Below, piece after piece: positions 9,584 to 18,424 of a stretch of 64,000 bases of DNA. The stretch is taken from contig NZ_MDER01000032.1 of assembly GCF_001721045.1 (NCBI RefSeq), positions 124,001 through 188,000 of the forward strand. The letters are read 5' to 3'. The DNA comes from Paenibacillus nuruki (GTDB lineage: Bacteria > Bacillota > Bacilli > Paenibacillales > Paenibacillaceae). How positions within the stretch are numbered: the first letter of the stretch is position 1; each line of letters begins with the position of its first letter. Under the pieces are notes generated by a model. It saw nothing but the letters and a program-made list of their open reading frames with translations, was not told the origin of the DNA and searched no databases. The translations under genes and the position numbers were made by a program.

Positions 9584-10528
9584 ATGACCGTCATTAAGCG
9601 CAAAAAAATCACAGTGGTCGGTGCCGGTTTTACCGGTGCAACTACAGCTTTGATGCTTGCTCAAAAGGAACTTGGTGACGTAGTACTGGTTGATATTCCA
9701 CAGTTGGAGAACCCAACTAAAGGTAAAGCGCTCGATATGATGGAAGCAAGCCCTGTACAGGGCTTTGATAGCCAGATTAAAGGGACATCTGATTATGAGG
9801 ACACAGCATCTTCGGATGTGGTGATTATCACAGCAGGTATTGCTCGTAAGCCGGGTATGAGCCGCGATGATCTCGTGAATACGAATGCAGGAATCGTCAA
9901 ATCGGTATGTGAACAAGTCAAGCAATATTCACCTGAAGCGATTGTGATTATTTTGAGCAATCCTGTAGATGCAATGACTTATGTCGCGTATCAATCTTTG
10001 GGCTTTCCCAAAAATCGTGTGATCGGACAATCCGGTGTACTGGATACAGCTCGCTATTGTACCTTTATTGCAGAAGAACTAAATGTATCGGTAGAAGATG
10101 TACGTGGATTTGTGTTGGGTGGTCATGGTGACGATATGGTGCCGTTAGTACGCTATTCTAGTGTAGGCGGTATTCCGATCGATACATTGATCTCCAAAGA
10201 ACGTATTCAAGAAATTGTACAACGCACTCGTGTAGGCGGAGGCGAAATTGTGAATCTATTGGGGAATGGTAGTGCTTACTATGCCCCGGCAGCATCACTT
10301 GTACAAATGACAGAAGCGGTTCTGAAAGACAAGAAGCGTATTTTACCGATTATTGCTTATTTAGAAGGCGAATACGGTTATAATGATCTCTTTATGGGCG
10401 TACCTGCTATTCTAGGGGGCGGTGGAATCGAGAAAATCTTTGAATTGGAATTGACCTCCGAGGAAAAAGCTGCTCTTGAGAAATCTGCTGATTCTGTCCG
10501 TAACGTGCTTAAAATCGTTAACGTATAA
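9584..10528 (+). CDS. mdh: Malate dehydrogenase
   Basis: It interconverts malate and oxaloacetate with NAD+, closing the TCA segment encoded here. The Rossmann motif [16 protein letters not shown] is at the N-terminus, followed by VDIP (the NAD-specific aspartate), the substrate arginines in [23 protein letters not shown], and the catalytic histidine in [19 protein letters not shown]. At 314 aa it is the LDH-like bacterial type. ATG at 9584 has GGAGGA overlapping the icd stop codon, consistent with translational linkage. A strong terminator follows. Confidence 0.96.
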   Translation: MTVIKRKKITVVGAGFTGATTALMLAQKELGDVVLVDIPQLENPTKGKALDMMEASPVQGFDSQIKGTSDYEDTASSDVVIITAGIARKPGMSRDDLVNTNAGIVKSVCEQVKQYSPEAIVIILSNPVDAMTYVAYQSLGFPKNRVIGQSGVLDTARYCTFIAEELNVSVEDVRGFVLGGHGDDMVPLVRYSSVGGIPIDTLISKERIQEIVQRTRVGGGEIVNLLGNGSAYYAPAASLVQMTEAVLKDKKRILPIIAYLEGEYGYNDLFMGVPAILGGGGIEKIFELELTSEEKAALEKSADSVRNVLKIVNV

Positions 10529-10539
10529 TGTCTAAACAA

Positions 10540-10571
10540 AAAGGTTTCCACATTCTGTGGGAGCCTTTTTT
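10540..10571 (+). terminator. Terminator of the TCA block
   Basis: The stem AAGGTTTCCAC / GTGGGAGCCTT with a 5-base loop is followed by a T run, 12 bases after the mdh stop. Confidence 0.85.
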
Positions 10572-10751
10572 GTTATGTTTTGATTTAAATTTAAGTACAA
10601 ACAATTTTTACTAATATGACAAAAATTAGACACACGACCTTATAAAATCAAGACGAAAATATGTATTTTCATAACTTTATCCGTTAAAATAAGATAGTAT
10701 GGCCGATTGATCGCTAGAGTGGCTATAGATAAAAAGAGTGGAGGTTAAAGG

Positions 10752-11177
10752 ATGGCAGAAGTATTAGTGTTTGTACACATCTTAGGAGCATTGTCGATGG
10801 GCTTTTATTTGTTTTTACCTGTTGTGACAAGTAAAATAGCTAACAGTTCAGCAGAAGCCCAATCAGGAAGTATCGCTATGTTTCGTACATTGAATCGCAT
10901 CGCCCAATTTGGATTGATTGTGCAATTATTAACAGGTGGTTACTTAATGACCAAAGGGAATTATTCAATCGCTTGGATGGTTGTTGTGTTTGTATTATTT
11001 TTGGCAATCGCTGCGATTGGTGGAATTATGGGTAAGCCTTTACGATTAGCACTCGCCGATATCAATGAGAACAAAAATATTACACCCCACATCGGCAAAA
11101 TTCGGTCACTAAGCATGATACTGGCTGTATGTCTGGTTGTTATTAGTTTCTTTATGGTATTCCGCGACATTATTTAA
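10752..11177 (+). CDS. Hypothetical four-helix membrane protein
   Basis: I do not recognise a specific function. The 141-aa product is mostly hydrophobic with about four membrane helices: residues 3-25 (LVFVHILGALSMGFYLFLPVV), 50-68, 74-95 (AWMVVVFVLFLAIAAIGGIMG) and 118-140. The layout with an N-terminal HxxGA in the first helix recalls the DUF2269/CopD-like group of small membrane proteins, but this is only a resemblance. ATG at 10752 follows GTGGAGG. It is a single-gene unit with terminators on both sides. Confidence 0.7.
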   Translation: MAEVLVFVHILGALSMGFYLFLPVVTSKIANSSAEAQSGSIAMFRTLNRIAQFGLIVQLLTGGYLMTKGNYSIAWMVVVFVLFLAIAAIGGIMGKPLRLALADINENKNITPHIGKIRSLSMILAVCLVVISFFMVFRDII

Positions 11178-11263
11178 TATTGTAGCGTAGACACGTTTAC
11201 CCACACATAGTAGACCATCTGAACAGATGGATAAGAACGTACACATAATTGGATATAGACGAC

Positions 11264-11294
11264 TAGCCGTTACTTTTGAAGTAGCGGTTTTTTG
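11264..11294 (+). terminator. Terminator after the 10752 gene
   Basis: CCGTTACTT / AAGTAGCGG, a 3-base loop and TTTTTT. Between this hairpin and the next gene (11295-11492) I see only an AT-rich promoter region. Confidence 0.75.
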
Positions 11295-11385
11295 TTGATT
11301 TGCTTGCTGAATGTTTCGGTTATTGAAATTAGGATATTTACCCCAAAATGTGTATTTCAATACATTAATTTATAATGAAATAGAT

Positions 11386-11411
11386 GTTTAAACATGTATA
11401 GACAGTGGTAA
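11386..11411 (+). promoter_or_regulatory. Possible general-stress (sigma-B-like) promoter
   Basis: GTTTAA (11386-11391), 14 bases, TGGTAA (11406-11411), followed by an 81-base leader, resembles the sigma-B pattern GTTTAA / GGGTAT. It precedes a homologue of B. subtilis general-stress dehydrogenases. Whether this host has sigma-B cannot be seen here. Confidence 0.3.
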
Positions 11412-11492
11412 ATAATGGACGGAAGCAACAAATGGAATCATCTTATGCATGTGTGAATCATCCATTTTTTATATTCGAGAGGAGAATTAATT

Positions 11493-12353
11493 ATGTCTAG
11501 CGAAGAACAAACATTACCTCCACAACATCAGGAAAAACAACCAGGAATCGAATCGGAAATGACTCCACGTCCAGAATTTAAAGCGCCTGCGTATCAGGCA
11601 GCAGGTAAGCTGAAAGATAAAGTAGCAATCATTACAGGTGGGGATAGTGGTATCGGCCGTGCTGTAGCTATTTTGTACGCTAAAGAAGGTGCAGATGTAG
11701 CGATTGTCTACAAAGATGAACATGGTGATGCAGAAGAAACCAAAAAGTTTGTCGAGCAAGAAGGACGTAAATGTATTCTACTTCCAGGTGATGTAGGTGA
11801 CGAATCATTTGCGAAGCAAGCTGTAGAAAAAACCGTATCTGAATTAGGTAAATTAGATATTGTTGTCAATAATGCAGCAGAACAACATGTTCAACAAAGT
11901 ATCGTAGATATCACGGCTGAACAGTTAGAACGTACTTTCCGTACGAATATTTTCGGTATGTTCTTTATTACCAAAGCAGCTGTACCGCATCTTAAAGAAG
12001 GTTCTGCTATCATCAATACAACATCAGTTACCGCTTATCGTGGTGAGCCTGTATTGTTGGATTACTCTTCTACCAAAGGTGCAATCACAGCCTTTACACG
12101 TGCTCTATCTATGAATATTGTAGAAAAAGGAATTCGTGTCAATGCTGTTGCTCCAGGTCCGATCTGGACGCCATTGATTCCTGCTTCATTTGACGAAGAA
12201 AAAGTAAGCAAATTCGGAGCAAGCCAACCGATGAAGCGTCCGGGACAACCGGAAGAAGTTGCTCCAGCTTATGTATATCTAGCAAGTACAGATTCTTCTT
12301 ACGTAAGCGGTCAGATTATTCATGTTAACGGTGGCGAGATCATTAACGGATAA
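11493..12353 (+). CDS. Short-chain dehydrogenase, YdaD/YhdF general-stress type
   Basis: This is an NAD(P)-dependent oxidoreductase with a Rossmann fold. TGGDSGIGRAVA is the cofactor loop, NNAAEQHVQ the structural motif, and the catalytic set is S (INTTSVTAY), Y and K (YSSTKGAITAF). The 286-aa length and the 40-residue N-terminal extension (PPQHQEKQPGIESEM, then RPEFKAPAYQAAGKLKDKVA) are characteristic of the YdaD/YhdF group, which in B. subtilis belongs to the general stress regulon. The substrate is unknown. GAGAGGAG lies just before ATG 11493. It is monocistronic, ending at a terminator. Confidence 0.88.
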   Translation: MSSEEQTLPPQHQEKQPGIESEMTPRPEFKAPAYQAAGKLKDKVAIITGGDSGIGRAVAILYAKEGADVAIVYKDEHGDAEETKKFVEQEGRKCILLPGDVGDESFAKQAVEKTVSELGKLDIVVNNAAEQHVQQSIVDITAEQLERTFRTNIFGMFFITKAAVPHLKEGSAIINTTSVTAYRGEPVLLDYSSTKGAITAFTRALSMNIVEKGIRVNAVAPGPIWTPLIPASFDEEKVSKFGASQPMKRPGQPEEVAPAYVYLASTDSSYVSGQIIHVNGGEIING

Positions 12354-12414
12354 TACAGACGTTATCTAGCATAGATTTGACAATAACATCATAATTAAAA
12401 TCACAAAAATATGG

Positions 12415-12463
12415 AAAGACGGTAGATCAGGGAGCTATTGACCTGTGCTATCGTCTTTTTTTG
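12415..12463 (+). terminator. Terminator of the stress dehydrogenase gene
   Basis: AAAGACGGTAG pairs with CTATCGTCTTT (one wobble), with an inner AGG/CCT pairing and a run of seven T. Confidence 0.8.
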
Positions 12464-12590
12464 TATACAACACAAATATCATAGGATGTAGGAAAGGGAC
12501 TTATTCTGCAACCTCTGGTATGATAATACTTGTCACTATAAGTGATCGGTACATTGAAATATGTTAACTTTTGGAGATGAAGATTACGTC

Positions 12591-13565
12591 ATGAGAGAAC
12601 ATGCAGCCACATTTACTCGTTTTTTTGAAAAGTATATGTTTTTGATTATTCCGTGTACACTGGTTTTGGGATTCTTTATATCGAAGCCATTGTTACCTTT
12701 TGTCGGTTGGATTCCAGGATTATTTGCTTATGTTACTTTTGTGATGGGACTTGGTTGTGGACGAAAACATTTAAAAGGCGTATTGACCAAGCCTGCACCT
12801 ATTATCGTCACTTTATTGTTAGCCCATATTGTCGCACCTTTAATCGCTTATGGATTAGGACTGTTATTATTCGGCAGTGATTCTCCTTATACGGTAGGCT
12901 TGGTATTGTTTGCGGCTATCCCTTTAGGCGTATCTTCTGTCTTATGGGTCGGGATGTCTTTCGGTAATGTGGCATTAGCATTAACGTTAGTGATCGTGGA
13001 TTCGGCACTTAGCCCTTTTGTCGTGCCTGTGCTAATCGAAGTGTTTTTCGGTGCAGATATACAGTTCGATACTTTACATATGTTCAAAGATTTATTATTA
13101 CTGATTGTATTACCTACATTTGCAGGTATGATGGTCTATGAGTTATCAGGTGGGAAGTTCCGTGATTGGTCAGCTCCAATTACGCAACCGTTAGCCAAAT
13201 TGTGTTTTGCAGGAGTCGTATTGTTAAATGCAGCGGCGATTGCTCCGCAACTCCAATCATTGCGTCGTGATCTACTATTAGTCGTGCCTTCTGTGATGAT
13301 ACTGGTCGCTTTATGCTATGGACTGGGGTATGTTGCGTCGGCAATCCTTCGTCGCAAAGGGGAAGGGCAGTCGTTACCTGTGACATTAGCCTATGCTTCA
13401 GGGATGCGTAATATTTCGGTCGGGATGGTGATTGCGATGGCTTATTTTAGCCCGCAGACAGCTGTACCTGTGGTACTAGGGATTATGCTTCAACAGCCGA
13501 TGGCAACGCTCCAGTATTCTATTTTTATGCGTATTTCAAATTATCGTAAAGGAAGAGATGCATGA
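12591..13565 (+). CDS. Bile acid:sodium symporter (BASS) family transporter
   Basis: The product is a roughly 324-aa integral membrane protein with about ten hydrophobic segments. Segments such as AYVTFVMGLGCGRKHLKGVL, GLVLFAAIPLGVSSVLWVG and the late YASGMRNISVGMVIAM are typical of the BASS family, which couples Na+ to uptake of organic anions. The solute is not predictable. The start is uncertain: ATG 12591 has GGAG 14 bases upstream; an in-frame ATG at 12561 has no recognisable site. The last codons overlap the start of pnpS in an ATGA arrangement, so the transporter and the phosphate sensor kinase are translationally coupled, which is unexpected. Confidence 0.8.
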   Translation: MREHAATFTRFFEKYMFLIIPCTLVLGFFISKPLLPFVGWIPGLFAYVTFVMGLGCGRKHLKGVLTKPAPIIVTLLLAHIVAPLIAYGLGLLLFGSDSPYTVGLVLFAAIPLGVSSVLWVGMSFGNVALALTLVIVDSALSPFVVPVLIEVFFGADIQFDTLHMFKDLLLLIVLPTFAGMMVYELSGGKFRDWSAPITQPLAKLCFAGVVLLNAAAIAPQLQSLRRDLLLVVPSVMILVALCYGLGYVASAILRRKGEGQSLPVTLAYASGMRNISVGMVIAMAYFSPQTAVPVVLGIMLQQPMATLQYSIFMRISNYRKGRDA

Positions 13566-15379
13566 AGCCTTTCCGCATTCGTTTAACATTGATTCTGATG
13601 ATCCTGCTCGGTGTACTTGGTCTAGCAGCGGCACTGACAATGGGTCAAATATTCAAAAGCTCACATATTCAAACACTCGAAGATAACATGGTTCGTGAAA
13701 TTCGTTTGTTAGAAACAACATTTGATTTTAGATCAACAGGTACAAGCGGTAAGCCTTCTGAAGATATTTTCAAATATTATTCTCAAGAAGCACATGAGAT
13801 CGGGAATTTGACTGATTCACGAGTGACTTTTATTGAGAAAGACGGCACTGTAATCGGAGATTCTGAAAGTGATCCACATGCGATGAACAATCATATGGAT
13901 CGTGAAGAAATTCGTGCTGCTTCAACGACAGGTGTAGGAAGTGCGATTCGCTATAGCGCTACACTGGACAAGAATATGCTGTACGTTGCAGCGCCTGTAC
14001 AAGCAGGCAATGTGTTCAACGGGTATATTCGGTTATCCATGAGCCTTGAAGCCGTAGAGATCGGTGTACGCAATGCGTGGACAGTGATGGGGATTAGCTT
14101 GCTCGTCTTATTTCTAGTGGCGGCTGTTGTGAGTTATCGAGTAGCATCCGGTCTAACCAAGCCACTTGAACATATTACAGTGGTCGCTAATCGGATCTCT
14201 CGCTTAGACTATGGAGCACGAGTGAAATTGGAACGTCGTGATGAGATTGGTGAACTGGGCAAAGCGATAGACAATATGGCAGATAGCCTAGAGAAACAAC
14301 TCAAAATTATTCGGGATAACGAAGATTTGTTACAAAGTGTATTAGCTAATATGACCGGTGGAATGTTAATGGTCAATTCATTAGGAAATGTTGCACTGGT
14401 GAATCGATTTGCAGAAGAAGTACTTGGAGTCACTTCTAAGCGTCTAACAGGAAAGTCGTATCACGAATTGAAACGTCATTATGAACTGACCAAGCTACTT
14501 GGAGAAGGATTGCGTCGTAAAGAGCGTATTCATGATGAACAGACCTTGTATGATCCAGAACCACGCTTGATTCAGATTGATGGTGTACCTATGTTCGAAG
14601 ATGATGATACGTACCGGGGCATGTTGTTCTTGATTCAAGATATCTCCAATATTCGCCGCTTAGAAAGAATGCGAAGCGAATTTGTAGCTAATGTATCCCA
14701 TGAATTGAAAACGCCTATTGCTGCTGTCAAAGGATTTGCCGAAACATTGCTAGGCGGTGGCGTGCAAGATGAACAAACTTCACGAGCCTTTTTACAAATT
14801 ATCTATGATGAAAGTGAACGATTAAACCGTCTGATCGGTGATATTCTGGAATTATCCAAAATTGAATCGAAGCGTTCGCCACTCAATTTCTCACCGATTC
14901 ATTTACAACCTTTCTTTGATACCATTCGGGAGATGTTAAATTCTTCTGCTGCCAAAAAGAATATTACGATGGAAATGAATGTACCGGAAGAAATGTTTAT
15001 GGAAGCCGATGAAGATCGATTACGACAGATTTTTGTCAATTTGATCTCAAATGCGGTAAACTATACACAAGACGGTGGTAAAGTAAGATTAACAGTCGAA
15101 GAGAAAGTATCTGAGAATGGCGAGGAACGTATTCTTTTCCATGTTAGAGATACAGGTATGGGTATTCCGAAAAAAGACTTACCACGTATTTTCGAACGTT
15201 TTTATCGGGTAGACAAAGCGCGTTCACGTATTTCAGGGGGTACAGGTCTTGGATTATCGATTGTTAAACATCTTGTCGATTTACACCACGGCACTGTAAC
15301 TGTGGAAAGCGAAGTTAATATTGGAACAACATTTACAGTCAATTTGCCGTTGTTACAAGAGGATGAACCAGATATTTAA
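13562..15379 (+). CDS. pnpS: Phosphate-sensing histidine kinase PnpS/PhoR
   Basis: This is the membrane sensor kinase of the phosphate starvation system and partner of PhoP. Order of parts in 605 aa: membrane helix 1 (about 8-28), extracytoplasmic sensor (about 30-170), helix 2 (about 172-193), HAMP, PAS (about 255-365), HisKA with the phospho-accepting His380 in ANVSHELKTPIAAVKGFAET, then the ATPase with NLISNAVNYTQDGG (N box), DTGMGIP and GGTGLGLSIV. The start overlaps the stop of the upstream transporter (ATGA). It precedes phoP by 89 bases. In B. subtilis the order is phoP then phoR; here it is reversed, with a separate promoter for phoP. Confidence 0.9.
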   Translation: MKPFRIRLTLILMILLGVLGLAAALTMGQIFKSSHIQTLEDNMVREIRLLETTFDFRSTGTSGKPSEDIFKYYSQEAHEIGNLTDSRVTFIEKDGTVIGDSESDPHAMNNHMDREEIRAASTTGVGSAIRYSATLDKNMLYVAAPVQAGNVFNGYIRLSMSLEAVEIGVRNAWTVMGISLLVLFLVAAVVSYRVASGLTKPLEHITVVANRISRLDYGARVKLERRDEIGELGKAIDNMADSLEKQLKIIRDNEDLLQSVLANMTGGMLMVNSLGNVALVNRFAEEVLGVTSKRLTGKSYHELKRHYELTKLLGEGLRRKERIHDEQTLYDPEPRLIQIDGVPMFEDDDTYRGMLFLIQDISNIRRLERMRSEFVANVSHELKTPIAAVKGFAETLLGGGVQDEQTSRAFLQIIYDESERLNRLIGDILELSKIESKRSPLNFSPIHLQPFFDTIREMLNSSAAKKNITMEMNVPEEMFMEADEDRLRQIFVNLISNAVNYTQDGGKVRLTVEEKVSENGEERILFHVRDTGMGIPKKDLPRIFERFYRVDKARSRISGGTGLGLSIVKHLVDLHHGTVTVESEVNIGTTFTVNLPLLQEDEPDI

Positions 15380-15385
15380 TATTTT

Positions 15386-15424
15386 ATTACATCATTTTAC
15401 ACAGGGTTAACACAAGAGTGATAT
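15386..15424 (+). promoter_or_regulatory. Pho box and promoter of phoP
   Basis: ATTACA (15386), TTTACA (15396) and TTAACA (15407) lie at 10-11 base steps, fitting the PhoP repeat TTWACA with about 5-base gaps. TTTACA (15396-15401), 17 bases and TGATAT (15419-15424) can serve as promoter. This suggests phoP autoregulation. Confidence 0.55.
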
Positions 15425-15468
15425 GCTGACATTGATGTATGAAATGCGAACCCTTGTGGGAGGTTATC

Positions 15469-16200
15469 ATGGCTAAACGATTACTGGTCATAGAAGATGA
15501 ATCAACGTTATCTCGATTGTTGTCTTACAATTTGACACAAGAAGGATATGAAGTCACTGTAGAAGATCACGGAAGTGCAGGATTGGATCGTGCGCAGAGT
15601 GAACCGTTTGAATTGATTTTGCTTGATCTGATGTTGCCAGGTATGGCGGGATTAGACATTTTGCGTAAATTACGCAGTTCAGGGATTCGTACACCTGTGG
15701 TGATTTTGACAGCCAAAAATGCAGAAGAAGAAGTAGTGGAAGGACTAAAAGCTGGAGCCGATGACTATATTACAAAGCCATTCGGTGTTTCTGAACTATT
15801 AGCACGTGTCGCTGCGGTATTACGCCGTGCAACCGGTAGAGAAGATCAACCAGAAGAAGAGTTATCCCATGAGAGTCGCATAGAACTGGGAGATTTAACG
15901 ATTTACCCGGATAAATACGAAGTTACATTGGGCACACAACATATTACACTGCGTCCTAAAGAATTTGAAGTTTTGCTGTATCTGGCACGTAAGCCAGGTG
16001 TAGTCATGACACGGGATGATCTAATGAATGCCGTATGGGGATTTGATTATATCGGTGGTCAACGTACCGTCGATGTACATGTCAGCTCTTTACGCAAAAA
16101 GTTAGAACTCGATCCTGAATCGGTACATATCGATTCAATTCGTGGAGTTGGTTATAAATTAGTCGTACGCAAAAGAACAAGCGCTCAACATTCCATTTAA
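15469..16200 (+). CDS. phoP: Phosphate regulon response regulator PhoP
   Basis: The product is an OmpR/PhoB-type response regulator. The receiver domain (about 1-120) has the acidic pocket VIEDES, the phospho-acceptor in LLDLMLPG, the switch threonine in VILTAKN and the lysine in DDYITKPFG; the winged-helix DNA-binding domain covers about 145-240 (RPKEFEVLLYLARKPG, VWGFDYIGGQRTVDVHVSSLR). ATG 15469 follows GGGAGG; a longer frame from 15439 is not supported. The product is 243 aa. It follows pnpS and has TTWACA repeats in its promoter. The terminator stem overlaps its last codons. Confidence 0.93.
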   Translation: MAKRLLVIEDESTLSRLLSYNLTQEGYEVTVEDHGSAGLDRAQSEPFELILLDLMLPGMAGLDILRKLRSSGIRTPVVILTAKNAEEEVVEGLKAGADDYITKPFGVSELLARVAAVLRRATGREDQPEEELSHESRIELGDLTIYPDKYEVTLGTQHITLRPKEFEVLLYLARKPGVVMTRDDLMNAVWGFDYIGGQRTVDVHVSSLRKKLELDPESVHIDSIRGVGYKLVVRKRTSAQHSI

Positions 16201-16222
16201 AATGGGATGTCGAGCGTTTTTT
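16182..16222 (+). terminator. Terminator overlapping the 3' end of phoP
   Basis: CGCTCAACATTCCATTT pairs with AATGGGATGTCGAGCG and runs into TTTTTT. The left arm lies inside the last six phoP codons and the stop. Confidence 0.85.
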
Positions 16223-16258
16223 ACATAATAAGCGAATTTTAACACATTGATGTTTACA
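16220..16258 (+). promoter_or_regulatory. Pho-box-like hexamers before the CBS/MCP gene
   Basis: TTTACA (16220), TTAACA (16239) and TTTACA (16253) occur in 39 bases. The spacing (19 and 14) is less regular than at phoP and pstB. A 7-bp hairpin (TAGTCTT / AAGACTA, 16268-16296) lies between them and the gene. Confidence 0.35.
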
Positions 16259-16325
16259 TTGATCCTTTAGTCTTAGGTTATGAGTCTAAAAGACTAGTTT
16301 ACTTCGTTAGGAGAGACGATAATCA

Positions 16326-17510
16326 ATGTTAGAGACAATGATACGTGAATCGCAAACCACACAACCTATTGATATAGCAACTCATCCCATACCAGTAGAA
16401 CAAGTAGAAATTGAAATTACCCAAGAAACACAACCAGAAAGTGTAGCTATATTATCAGATGAATTAAGTCTACGACGTTATTTGATCACTGTACCTGCTA
16501 TTACGGTGGAAGAAACCTGTCGAGAAACATATATTCGCTTTAAGCGTCAGACCCATCTGCCATGTATTGTTTTGTGCGATGAACAACAGCGTCCTGAAGG
16601 ATTAATTATGCGTGAACAGTTTTATCGTCATATGGCAAGTCGATTTGCAAGTGAACTATATGATACTCGATCTACAGTCATGTTCAGTCAGCCTCATATT
16701 TTGGCAATGGATATCGATACAGAAGCTTCTATCGTTGTGGATGCTGCTCTTGCTCGTGAAGGAGACTCTTTTTATGAATGTGTCGTATTAACACATCAAG
16801 GTCTGCTAGCTGGAATTATCACGATCCGCGATATTATGGAATTATCTAACTATTTACAGTTGTCGACAGAACAAAGACGAATTTCTTCTTTGCAAGAGAC
16901 TCATCAATTTGTAGAACAGATTGGTGATGCGGTGAAAGTAGTTCAACAAGCTGCTCAAGAAAGTCATCGTGAACTGCATTTGATGAAGCAACAGACAGTA
17001 TCCGGTCAACAAGATCTCAATAAAGCCAATCAGCAATTTGAAGAAGTACAACAATTGGTCGTACGTCAACGTACATTAGCCGAAGATATGCTTCATTACA
17101 CAGGGCAAGCAAGTAAAGTGGTACATGCTGTAACCGATCTTGCAGGTCAAAGTAATATGCTGGCACTTAATGCTTCGATTGAAGCGGCTAGAGCTGCAAC
17201 AGCAGGCAAAGGATTCGCAGTGGTCGCCGAAGAAATGCGTAAATTATCTTCTCATATTACAGCCCTTTCTACAGATGTAAATCGGCTATTGACCGGATTA
17301 AGTGAGATGATTCAACAATCAGCTTCTTCTACACACACAACAGAGACCGTTATGGATCAAAGTATGGTGTATATTAAGCAAGCCAATCAATTATTTGGCA
17401 AAATGGCGTTGGAAGCAGAAGAAGCTTCTAAAAGTGCAGAGCAATTGATCCAATCGGCGGACGAAGCGGATCATCTGACAAGTATCGTGGCACAAGCTTT
17501 ACAGCGTTAA
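16326..17510 (+). CDS. Soluble CBS-domain chemoreceptor-type signalling protein
   Basis: The 394-aa product has no membrane segment. Residues about 45-175 look like a CBS pair ([59 protein letters not shown]). Residues about 190-390 are coiled coil, with the methyl-accepting hairpin signature [14 protein letters not shown] followed by [15 protein letters not shown]. Such hairpins normally contact CheA/CheW, so the protein could link a cytoplasmic ligand (CBS domains often bind adenine nucleotides) to chemotaxis; this is inference. It lies between phoP and pstB with Pho-box-like hexamers upstream, suggesting induction by phosphate starvation. The ribosome binding site is TTAGGAGAG. The function is untested as far as I know. 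Confidence 0.75.
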   Translation: MLETMIRESQTTQPIDIATHPIPVEQVEIEITQETQPESVAILSDELSLRRYLITVPAITVEETCRETYIRFKRQTHLPCIVLCDEQQRPEGLIMREQFYRHMASRFASELYDTRSTVMFSQPHILAMDIDTEASIVVDAALAREGDSFYECVVLTHQGLLAGIITIRDIMELSNYLQLSTEQRRISSLQETHQFVEQIGDAVKVVQQAAQESHRELHLMKQQTVSGQQDLNKANQQFEEVQQLVVRQRTLAEDMLHYTGQASKVVHAVTDLAGQSNMLALNASIEAARAATAGKGFAVVAEEMRKLSSHITALSTDVNRLLTGLSEMIQQSASSTHTTETVMDQSMVYIKQANQLFGKMALEAEEASKSAEQLIQSADEADHLTSIVAQALQR

Positions 17511-17519
17511 ATCATGAGC

Positions 17520-17582
17520 TTTACATTTTTTACATTCCGTTTACAATTCGAACTGATGGGATTTACAAATATGATTTATGAT
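17520..17582 (+). promoter_or_regulatory. Pho box and promoter of pstB-phoU
   Basis: TTTACA occurs at 17520, 17529, 17540 and 17562, with the gap between the last two equal to two 11-base steps. TATGAT follows at 17570 (and again at 17577). This closely fits the PhoP-binding repeat pattern and indicates direct phosphate control. Confidence 0.65.
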
Positions 17583-17643
17583 GAATAGATGTAAAAAACA
17601 TTCGTTATCAAAAAAAGAATTGAAAATCAGGGGAGTGTACCTT

Positions 17644-18399
17644 GTGTCAGCTATTATACGTGTAGAACAATTGAACCTGTACTATGAGAAACATCAGGCT
17701 CTTAAACATATTAATTTAAACATTAAAGAAAAAGCGATTACTGCTTTTATTGGTCCTTCGGGTTGCGGTAAATCCACTTTGCTTCGTACATTGAACCGTA
17801 TGAACGATATGATTCCAGGCACACGTATTGAAGGTGTAGTAGAGATCAGTGGTTCTAATATTTATGGTGAAAATGTAGAAGTTGAAAATCTACGTCAGCA
17901 GGTTGGTATGGTATTTCAACAACCTAACCCTTTTCCCAAGTCCATCTACGAGAATGTAGCTTATGGGCCACGTCTGCATGGTGTAAAATCCAAAAAAGAA
18001 TTGGATGAAATTGTAGAAACAAGCCTACGTCAGTCGGCTCTATGGGAAGAAGTGAAAGATTATCTTAAACGGTCTGCCCTTAGCTTATCTGGTGGACAAC
18101 AGCAACGTCTGTGCATCGCTCGTGCGCTAGCAGGTCAACCCGATATCCTTTTAATGGATGAAGCAACTTCAGCACTTGATCCAATCTCTACCTTGAAGAT
18201 TGAAGAATTAACGCGTGAGCTTAAAAAAGATTATACGATTGTGATGGTAACACACAATATGCATCAAGCTGCGCGTATTTCAGATCAAACTGCTTTTTTC
18301 TTAAATGGCGAAGTTGTAGAATCGTCAGATACACCGGAGATGTTCTCCAACCCCACAGATTCTCGAACAGAAGATTATATTTCGGGAAGATTCGGCTAA
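17644..18399 (+). CDS. pstB: Phosphate ABC transporter ATP-binding protein
   Basis: This is the ATPase of the PstSCAB high-affinity phosphate importer. Walker A is GPSGCGKST (residues 37-45), the Q loop is in [19 protein letters not shown], the signature is [15 protein letters not shown], and Walker B is [13 protein letters not shown], with Ala-Thr after the catalytic Glu. The H-loop is [11 protein letters not shown] used GTG 17644 (251 aa) because GGGGAGTG lies 6 bases upstream; a frame from 17578 adds a lysine-rich stretch foreign to PstB. pstS, pstC and pstA are not next to it or elsewhere in the window, so the permease must be encoded at another locus. phoU follows 25 bases later. Confidence 0.95.
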   Translation: MSAIIRVEQLNLYYEKHQALKHINLNIKEKAITAFIGPSGCGKSTLLRTLNRMNDMIPGTRIEGVVEISGSNIYGENVEVENLRQQVGMVFQQPNPFPKSIYENVAYGPRLHGVKSKKELDEIVETSLRQSALWEEVKDYLKRSALSLSGGQQQRLCIARALAGQPDILLMDEATSALDPISTLKIEELTRELKKDYTIVMVTHNMHQAARISDQTAFFLNGEVVESSDTPEMFSNPTDSRTEDYISGRFG

Positions 18400-18424
18400 T
18401 ACCTACACCAAGGAGGACTTGTTC

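Noticed and set aside
12533-12545. TCACTATAAGTGA palindrome before the BASS transporter gene
   Set aside because: It is short and matches no operator I know; kept out of the feature list.
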